NCBI GenBank assembly: GCA_937896885.1
Contig: CALBNX010000069.1
Location: 1 to 26,644, forward strand
DNA from: an uncultured Clostridia bacterium
GTDB lineage: Bacteria > Bacillota > Clostridia > Oscillospirales > Acutalibacteraceae
DNA length: 26,644 bases
Direction of reading: 5' to 3'
Under the pieces are notes generated by a model that did not search any database, was not told the DNA's origin, and saw only the letters and a list, made by a program, of their open reading frames with translations. Each line of letters opens with the position of its first letter. Within the stretch, counting starts at the first letter, position 1. The translations under genes and the position numbers were made by a program. This document shows, piece after piece, positions 21,085-26,644 of this stretch.

Positions 21085-22101
21085 ATGAAGTATATTGAAT
21101 TTGATAACAGCAAAGAATTTGATTTAATCCTTTTAGGTCGTGTGGCAGTTGACTTAAATCCTGTTGACTATTATTGCCCACTTAATGAAAGCACAACATT
21201 TAAAAGATATTTAGGTGGTTCACCTGCAAATATTGCAGTTGGTCTTGCAAGACTCGGTAAAAAATGCGGATTTTTTGCAAGAGTTTCTGATGACCAGCTC
21301 GGCACATTCGTAACAGATTATTTTGATAATGAGGGTATAGACACTTCTCATATTAAGCGTTGCCAGAATGGTGAAAAAATCGGTCTTACATTTACAGAAA
21401 TCAAGTCAGAAACAGAAAGCTCAATCGTTATGTACCGTAACGAAGCGGCTGACCTTAAATTAGATGTTGAAGATATCGACGAAGATTATATCAATAAAGC
21501 AAAGGCAATCTTGATTTCTGGTACAGCACTTGCAGAAAGCCCATCAAGAGAAGCAGCACTTAAAGCAGTTGCACTTGCTAAGAAAAACGGTGTGCCAATT
21601 ATTTTCGATATCGACTATCGTGCATATAACTGGAAAAATGCTGACGAAATCGCGATTTATTATTCATCAGTTGCTCGTGAAGCAGACATTATTCTTGGCT
21701 CTCGTGAAGAATATGACCTTACAGAGAAGTTTATCAAAGTTGGTATGACAGATAAAGAGTCAGCAGCATACTGGCACGGGCAGAATGCTAAAATCGTGAT
21801 TATCAAACACGGTAAAGAAGGCTCAACAGCATATACAAACGACGGCGAAAGTTATTCAATTAAGCCATTCCCAGTAAAGCTTCTTAAATCATTTGGTGGC
21901 GGAGACGGTTACGCCAGTGCATTCCTTTATGGTATCTTCGAAGGTTGGGAAATCATTGATGCTCTCGAATTCGGTTCTGCATCAGCAGCTATGCTCGTAG
22001 CTTCTCACGCTTGTTCACAAGATATGCCATCAGTAGATGCAGTTAAAGAGTTTATCAAGAAAGAAAAAGAAGAATACGGTGAAATGATAGCCCGTGGCTA
22101 A
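21085..22101 (+). CDS. iolC: 5-dehydro-2-deoxygluconokinase
   Basis: 338 residues, a PfkB/ribokinase-family sugar kinase phosphorylating 2-deoxy-5-keto-D-gluconate. The N-terminal GRVAVDLNP and GGSPANIAVGLARLG signature of the family and the C-terminal active-site motif GGGDGYASAF (about 271-280, with the catalytic Asp) are visible. The IIFDIDYRAYNW stretch is typical of IolC. GGAGAG lies 6 bases before the ATG at the end of the aldolase gene, two bases after its stop, so the two enzymes that act in sequence are translated together. Confidence 0.93.
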   Translation: MKYIEFDNSKEFDLILLGRVAVDLNPVDYYCPLNESTTFKRYLGGSPANIAVGLARLGKKCGFFARVSDDQLGTFVTDYFDNEGIDTSHIKRCQNGEKIGLTFTEIKSETESSIVMYRNEAADLKLDVEDIDEDYINKAKAILISGTALAESPSREAALKAVALAKKNGVPIIFDIDYRAYNWKNADEIAIYYSSVAREADIILGSREEYDLTEKFIKVGMTDKESAAYWHGQNAKIVIIKHGKEGSTAYTNDGESYSIKPFPVKLLKSFGGGDGYASAFLYGIFEGWEIIDALEFGSASAAMLVASHACSQDMPSVDAVKEFIKKEKEEYGEMIARG

Positions 22102-22804
22102 AATGGTGAAAAAAATGATTAAGAAATTATTAAAAAACAAAATCATAAAAAGTATTATAATTGCGGTTTTATGTGCTTGTTTGCTCGGTGGGGTAGCCGT
22201 TGTGGGCATTAATGCCTATGTAATTTCTTATGTAAATGACTATATTCTCACAGAAGAAGATTTGAAAAATGAAAACTTCGATTGCATAATGGTGCTTGGT
22301 GCTGGTCTTTGGGATGGTGAACCGTCACCAATGCTTCAAGAAAGACTTGATTTCGGACTTAAAGCTTATGAAACAGGTTGCACAGATAAAATATTGATGA
22401 GTGGTGACCACGGCAGAGAAGAATATGACGAAGTCAACAAAATGAAAGATGTCGCAATCGAAAATGGTGTTTTATCTGACAATATTTTTATGGACCACGC
22501 GGGCTTTTCAACTTATGAGTCAATGTATCGTGCTCGAGACATATTCCAAGTTGAAAAAATGGTGATTGTCACACAAAAATATCATTTATACAGAGCAGTT
22601 TATGATGCTCGAAAGCTTGGTATTGATGCTTATGGCTTCGCAGCAGAAAAATTAGAATATCCAATTACAAATGATGTCCGTGAAGCCTTGGCAAGAGTAA
22701 AAGATTTCTTATATTGCATAATCGAACCCGAGCCAACATATTTAGGTGAAGAAATACCGATAAGTGCAAGTGGTTCATTGACAGATGATAAAGAAAGAGT
22801 ATAA
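22094..22804 (+). CDS. SanA/YdcF-like (DUF218) membrane-anchored protein
   Basis: 236 residues from a GTG overlapping the iolC end by 8 bases; other starts (ATG 22103, GTG 22106, ATG 22115) are possible, and the ribosome site is weak for all. A single N-terminal membrane helix (IIKSIIIAVLCACLLGGVAV, about 18-40) anchors an extracytoplasmic DUF218 domain with the family motifs VLGAGLWDGEPSPMLQERLD, ILMSGDHGREEYDEVN, FMDHAGFSTYESMYRAR and VTQKYHLYRA. SanA affects envelope barrier function in Enterobacteria; the enzymatic activity of the family is not established. Its place between iolC and iolB is unusual and has no evident role in inositol breakdown. Confidence 0.88.
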   Translation: MAKMVKKMIKKLLKNKIIKSIIIAVLCACLLGGVAVVGINAYVISYVNDYILTEEDLKNENFDCIMVLGAGLWDGEPSPMLQERLDFGLKAYETGCTDKILMSGDHGREEYDEVNKMKDVAIENGVLSDNIFMDHAGFSTYESMYRARDIFQVEKMVIVTQKYHLYRAVYDARKLGIDAYGFAAEKLEYPITNDVREALARVKDFLYCIIEPEPTYLGEEIPISASGSLTDDKERV

Positions 22805-22808
22805 ATAA

Positions 22809-22857
22809 AGCCTCCCTTATCAAAGGGAGGGGGACCGTCGAAGGCGGTGGAGGGATT
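22809..22857. repeat. Dispersed-type palindromic intergenic repeat ahead of iolB
   Basis: The element starts AGCCTCCCTT and ends GGTGGAGGGATTC. It contains two hairpins: CCTCCCTT/AAGGGAGG (22811-22818 with 22823-22830, loop ATCA) and ACCGTC/GGCGGT (22834-22839 with 22843-22848, loop GAA). I recognise the arrangement as a repeat common between genes in Oscillospirales and Lachnospirales genomes, where the copy on the other strand starts GAATCCCTCCACCG and ends in GGGAGGCTT; that familiarity is from memory and only one copy is in the window. Its last part is the ribosome site of iolB. Confidence 0.75.
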
Positions 22858-22862
22858 CATAT

Positions 22863-23630
22863 ATGTACGAAAATCCAAAGTTTAATGAAAACAACGAAAA
22901 AATCCTTTGTGAGATGAACGGCAAAAATGCTGATATGCTTATGAACATCAAAACAAAGGTGTTAAAAGCAGGTGAAAGTTTCACAATCTGTGACGCGAAC
23001 AACGAAACTGCAATCCTTTTGCTTTCAGGTGATGTAACATATTTATTTGACGGCAAAACAGAAAATGCAAAGCGTGAAAACCAGTTTATTGACAAACCAT
23101 ACTGTGTGCATTTCTCAAAAAACAATGAAGTAACAGTTACGGCAAATGCTGATAGTAGAATTCTCGTTCAGCAGACTGATAACGAAAATGATTTCGGCTT
23201 TGTCTGGTACAGCCCTGAAAATGTAATTTTACAGGAATTCGGCAAAGACCAGTGGAACGGTACTGCACACAGACAAGTGCTTACACTTTTTGATTATGAA
23301 AATGCACCATATTCAAATATGGTTTTAGGCGAAGTAATCCACAAACCGGGATGCTGGTCAAGTTATCCGCCACATTATCACCCACAGCCTGAAGTTTATT
23401 ACTATGAATTTGATAAACCACAAGGTTTTGGTGTAGGCTTTAATGGTGATGACTGCTATAAAGTAGAGGACCAAGGTGTTCTTTGCATTACACCAATGAA
23501 AACACATCAGCAGGTTGCAGCCCCCGGTTATTCAATGTGCTATGTGTGGATGATTAGACATCTCGATGGTGACCCTTGGATTAAAACAAGAATTGACGAC
23601 CCTAAACATAAGTGGTTGTTAGATGTATAA
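22863..23630 (+). CDS. iolB: 5-deoxy-glucuronate isomerase
   Basis: 255 residues, a cupin-fold isomerase turning 5-deoxy-D-glucuronate into 2-deoxy-5-keto-D-gluconate. The second cupin half has the metal-binding motif SSYPPHYHPQPEVYYY (about 166-181), with His171, His173 and Glu177, and the later THQQVAAPGY supplies the fourth ligand. Length is slightly below the usual 265-275 residues, with the N-terminal half short. GGAGGG is 8 bases upstream of the ATG and lies inside the palindromic repeat. A gap of only 31 bases follows to iolD. Confidence 0.94.
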   Translation: MYENPKFNENNEKILCEMNGKNADMLMNIKTKVLKAGESFTICDANNETAILLLSGDVTYLFDGKTENAKRENQFIDKPYCVHFSKNNEVTVTANADSRILVQQTDNENDFGFVWYSPENVILQEFGKDQWNGTAHRQVLTLFDYENAPYSNMVLGEVIHKPGCWSSYPPHYHPQPEVYYYEFDKPQGFGVGFNGDDCYKVEDQGVLCITPMKTHQQVAAPGYSMCYVWMIRHLDGDPWIKTRIDDPKHKWLLDV

Positions 23631-23661
23631 ATAAACTACCTTTTTAACAGGAGATGATATT

Positions 23662-25581
23662 ATGGCAAAAATGACAATGGCTCAGGCACTTGTTAAGTTC
23701 CTTGACAATCAGTATGTGTCTTTTGACGGCGTTGAAACAAAATTCGTTGACGGAATCTTTACTGTTTTCGGTCACGGTATTGTTTTAGGTCTTGGTGAAG
23801 CACTTGATTCTGATAAAGGCGGACTCAGAGTGTATCAGGGCAAAAATGAGCAAGGTCAGGCACATGTTGCTACTGCCTTTGCAAAGATGAACAACAGACG
23901 AAAAATTATCGCTTGTGCATCTTCAATCGGCCCAGGTGCTGCTAATATGATTACTGCTGCAGCTACTGCAACAGTTAATAATGTTCCGCTTCTTTTATTC
24001 CCTGCTGACACATTTTCAACTCGTCAGCCCGACCCCGTGCTTCAACAGTTCGAGCAGGTTAATTCTCTTGCAACAACTACAAATGATGCTTACAAGGCAG
24101 TAACTCGTTATTGGGACAGAATCCAGCGTCCCGAACAGTTAATGTCAGCAATGATTAACGCTATGCGTGTTCTTACTGATACTGCAGACACAGGTGCTGT
24201 TGCAATCTGTCTTTGTCAGGATGTTGAGGGTGAAAGCTATGATTACCCTGATTCATTCTTTGCAAAACGAGTACATAAAATTGTTCGTATGCCTGTTGCA
24301 ACAGAAGAACTCGAAGATGTTCTCCAAGTTGTTAAGAATGCTAAAAAGCCACTTGTAATCTGCGGTGGTGGTGTCCGTTATTCAGAAGCAGGTGAAGCTC
24401 TTGAAAAGTTCTGTGCTGAATTTAACATTCCTTTTGCAGAAACACAGAGTGGTAAAACTGCTTGTCTTTCATCAGATAAATATAACCTTGGTGGTCTTGG
24501 TGTTACAGGTAACTCATCAGGTAATGTAATCGCAAAGGATGCAGATGTTGTAATCGGTATCGGTACTCGTTTCTCTGACTTTACAACTGCTTCAAAATCA
24601 CTTTTCAAAGATGATGTTAAGATGGTTACAATCAACACATCTCGTTTTGATGCATACAAGCTTGATGCAATAAAGATGGTTGCTGATGCTAAGCTTGGTG
24701 TCATTGCTCTTGGTGATGAACTTCGCAAAATTGGTTACAAGTCAGCATATACAACTGAAATTCAGGATGCAAAAGACGGTTGGGAAAAGGAAATGGATTT
24801 CCTTTCTAACTACAAATATGACGAGAACTTTAAGCCACTTGTTGAAGCTCGTGATGAAAAGACAATTCCTGAATTTGTTGAGAAAATCGGTGGCGTGATT
24901 ACACAGACAGCTGCTCTTGCTATGATTAGAAAGCTTATTCCTGCTGATGCTCTTTGTACAGGTGCTGCAGGTTCACTTCCAGGATGTCTTCAGAGAATGT
25001 GGACTTCAGACAGTCGTTATTCATACAATATGGAATACGGTTATTCTTGTATGGGTTATGAAATCGCAGGTGCACTCGGTAGCAAAATGGCTCACCCTGA
25101 ATGTGAGTCTTATGCTATGTGTGGTGACGGTAGTTACTTAATGCTTCACTCTGAACTCGTGACATCAATTCAGGAAAAGCAGAAAATCAATGTTCTTCTT
25201 TTTGATAACAGTGGTTTCGGTTGTATTAACAACCTTGAAATGTCAAATGGTATCGGAAATCTTGCAACAGAATTCCGTTACAGAGATGATAATGGTGATT
25301 TGCTCGGCAGTCTTATTCCTATTGATTTCGCAAAGAATGCAGAATCTTATGGTTGTAAGACATATACAGCAAAGACTATGGAAGAACTTGAATTTGCTCT
25401 AATCGATTCACAGAAGCAGACAGTTTCAACACTTATTGACATTAAGGTTCTTCCAAAATCAATGACAGATGGTTACGGTGCTTGGTGGCACACAGGTGTT
25501 CCATCTGTTTCAAGTAATGAAAAAGTAAATAATGCCTTCGCAGAGAAGGAAGAAAATAAAAATAAAGCAAGGAGATACTAA
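23662..25581 (+). CDS. iolD: 3D-(3,5/4)-trihydroxycyclohexane-1,2-dione hydrolase
   Basis: 639 residues, a thiamine diphosphate enzyme that opens the ring of trihydroxycyclohexane-1,2-dione to give 5-deoxy-D-glucuronate. The N-terminal pyrimidine-binding domain has the cofactor-activating Glu63 in KNEQGQAHVATAF and the SIGPGAANMITAAATA motif; a central nucleotide-fold domain follows (about 210-350). The C-terminal domain carries the ThDP/metal motif starting at GDGSY (near 488) and ending at NSGFGCINN. Length and order match IolD. AGGAG is 8 bases before the ATG. The stop is followed directly by iolE. Confidence 0.97.
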   Translation: MAKMTMAQALVKFLDNQYVSFDGVETKFVDGIFTVFGHGIVLGLGEALDSDKGGLRVYQGKNEQGQAHVATAFAKMNNRRKIIACASSIGPGAANMITAAATATVNNVPLLLFPADTFSTRQPDPVLQQFEQVNSLATTTNDAYKAVTRYWDRIQRPEQLMSAMINAMRVLTDTADTGAVAICLCQDVEGESYDYPDSFFAKRVHKIVRMPVATEELEDVLQVVKNAKKPLVICGGGVRYSEAGEALEKFCAEFNIPFAETQSGKTACLSSDKYNLGGLGVTGNSSGNVIAKDADVVIGIGTRFSDFTTASKSLFKDDVKMVTINTSRFDAYKLDAIKMVADAKLGVIALGDELRKIGYKSAYTTEIQDAKDGWEKEMDFLSNYKYDENFKPLVEARDEKTIPEFVEKIGGVITQTAALAMIRKLIPADALCTGAAGSLPGCLQRMWTSDSRYSYNMEYGYSCMGYEIAGALGSKMAHPECESYAMCGDGSYLMLHSELVTSIQEKQKINVLLFDNSGFGCINNLEMSNGIGNLATEFRYRDDNGDLLGSLIPIDFAKNAESYGCKTYTAKTMEELEFALIDSQKQTVSTLIDIKVLPKSMTDGYGAWWHTGVPSVSSNEKVNNAFAEKEENKNKARRY

Positions 25582-25582
25582 T

Positions 25583-26476
25583 ATGCTTGACAAAAATAAA
25601 GTAAAACTCGGTATTGCACCTATCGCTTGGACAAATGATGATATGCCTGACCTTGGTGCAGAAAACACATTTGAACAGTGCATTTCTGAAATGGCACTTG
25701 CAGGTTTCACAGGTTGTGAGGTTGGTAACAAGTATCCAAGAGATACAAAGGTACTTAAAAAAGCACTTGAACTTCGCGGTATGCAGATTTGCAACGCTTG
25801 GTTCTCAAGTTTTCTTATTACAAAACCTTATGAAGAGGTTGAAAAGGACTTCATTGAGCACATCACTTTCCTTAAGGAAATGGGTGCAAAGGTTGTTGGT
25901 ATCTCTGAACAGGGACACTCAATTCAGGGTACAGACCTTTCAATTTTTGATGATAAATATGTTATGAATGATGAAGAATGGGATATGCTTTGCACAGGTA
26001 TCAATAAGCTTGGTAAAGTTGCAAAGGATATGGGAATTCAGCTTTGCTTCCACCATCATATGGGTACAGTTGTTCAGACTGCAGCAGAAATTGACAGAAT
26101 GATGGAAAACACAGACCCTGAACTTTTCGGTCTTCTTTTCGATACAGGTCACCTTGCATACTGTGGTGAGGATTATATGGCTGTTCTCAAGAAGTATGCA
26201 AAGAGAATCCGTCACGTACATCTCAAGGATATTCGTCCTGATGTTGTGGCTCGTGTTAAGGCTGAAAAAATGAGCTTCTTGCAGGGCGTTCGTGCAGGTG
26301 CATTTACAGTTCCCGGTGACGGCGTAATTGATTTCAAACCTGTATTTGATGTTCTTGAAGAAACAGGATACGAGGGATATGTTCTCGTTGAAGCTGAACA
26401 GGACCCTGCAATTGCAAATCCGTTTGAATATGCTTTGAAGGCACGCAAATATATCAATGAGGTTTCTGGATTATAA
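25583..26476 (+). CDS. iolE: Myo-inosose-2 dehydratase
   Basis: 297 residues, a xylose isomerase-like TIM barrel that dehydrates 2-keto-myo-inositol to trihydroxycyclohexane-1,2-dione. Family features: LGIAPIAWTNDDMPDLG at the N-terminus, GCEVGNKYP, the metal-site FHHHMGTVVQT, LFDTGHLAYCG, and HVHLKDIRPD followed by the GVRAGAFTVPGDG loop. The ATG at 25583 is one base after the iolD stop, with AAGGAG about 9 bases upstream inside iolD; the open frame before it lies inside iolD and is not family-like. Confidence 0.96.
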   Translation: MLDKNKVKLGIAPIAWTNDDMPDLGAENTFEQCISEMALAGFTGCEVGNKYPRDTKVLKKALELRGMQICNAWFSSFLITKPYEEVEKDFIEHITFLKEMGAKVVGISEQGHSIQGTDLSIFDDKYVMNDEEWDMLCTGINKLGKVAKDMGIQLCFHHHMGTVVQTAAEIDRMMENTDPELFGLLFDTGHLAYCGEDYMAVLKKYAKRIRHVHLKDIRPDVVARVKAEKMSFLQGVRAGAFTVPGDGVIDFKPVFDVLEETGYEGYVLVEAEQDPAIANPFEYALKARKYINEVSGL

Positions 26477-26493
26477 TTAAGGAGAAAATAAAT

Positions 26494-26644
26494 ATGGCAG
26501 TAGAAAAATTACAATATTTTGTGAACGGTCAGTTCAAAGACTCAAAAACTGATGTTTGGTATGACCTTCACAATCCAAGCACAGGTGAAGTTGTAGGTCA
26601 AGCACCTTGCTGTACAAACGATGAAGTTCTCGAAGCAATCGAGG
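26494..26644 (+). CDS. iolA: CoA-acylating (methyl)malonate-semialdehyde dehydrogenase, N-terminal fragment (cut by window edge)
   Basis: Only 50 codons are visible (MAVEKLQYFVNGQFKD...). The stretch with LHNPSTGEVVGQAPCCTNDEV matches the N-terminus of MmsA/IolA aldehyde dehydrogenases, which oxidise malonate semialdehyde with CoA to acetyl-CoA and CO2, the last step of the pathway. AAGGAG lies 8 bases before the ATG and 3 bases after the end of iolE. A general aldehyde dehydrogenase cannot be fully excluded because the catalytic part is outside the window, but the operon position supports iolA. Confidence 0.85.
   Translation, partial: MAVEKLQYFVNGQFKDSKTDVWYDLHNPSTGEVVGQAPCCTNDEVLEAIE

Overview
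The window looks like the chromosome of an anaerobic low-GC Gram-positive bacterium of class Clostridia, probably an Oscillospirales/Ruminococcaceae-type gut bacterium. The reasons are AT-rich DNA, strong AGGAGG ribosome sites with frequent TTG starts, a Firmicutes-type rimP-nusA-ylxR-ylxQ-infB-rbfA operon, clostridial-type lipoprotein and wall-anchored proteins, and a complete-looking myo-inositol catabolic operon. The lineage is inferred; no rRNA is present.

Left end (1-3658): the 3' end of valS, a terminator shared with a convergent tRNA-Ala(GGC), an alpha/beta hydrolase of the lysophospholipase type whose nucleophile serine reads as glycine, and a minus-strand iron-containing alcohol dehydrogenase. 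That dehydrogenase is the last gene of the large minus-strand operon.

Core information operon (about 11420 down to 2450, minus strand): promoter and GNRA-capped leader hairpin, then rimP, nusA, ylxR, ylxQ, infB, rbfA, nrnA-like, truB, ribF and the alcohol dehydrogenase. From ylxR onward every junction is an overlap, so this is one translationally coupled transcript for ribosome maturation, transcription elongation, translation initiation, RNA turnover and flavin synthesis.

Middle (11500-18370): a 61-residue conserved-looking small protein; a secreted protein with a C-terminal sorting-signal-like tail; then the most interesting block, an orphan lysis cassette at 12679-14864. It has a consensus promoter, a LexA (SOS) box just downstream of it, a leader terminator overlapped by a possible 33-codon ORF, a sigma-region-4-like regulator, an unknown coiled-coil protein, a GH25 lysozyme, an XhlA-like protein and a holin, closed by a strong terminator. 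No capsid, tail, integrase or packaging gene accompanies it. Minus-strand genes follow for a Cof-type HAD phosphatase, a Cthe_2159-like beta-helix lipoprotein and a secreted SH3/C39-like peptidase.

Right end (18473-26644, plus strand): a two-gene membrane unit (DUF5058-like protein plus partner), then an inositol operon in the order iolJ-like aldolase, iolC, a SanA/YdcF-like membrane protein, a dispersed-type palindromic repeat that carries the ribosome site of iolB, iolB, iolD, iolE and the start of iolA/mmsA. Together these convert inosose to dihydroxyacetone phosphate and malonate semialdehyde, and then to acetyl-CoA. iolG, a recognised inositol transporter and a regulator are not in the window.
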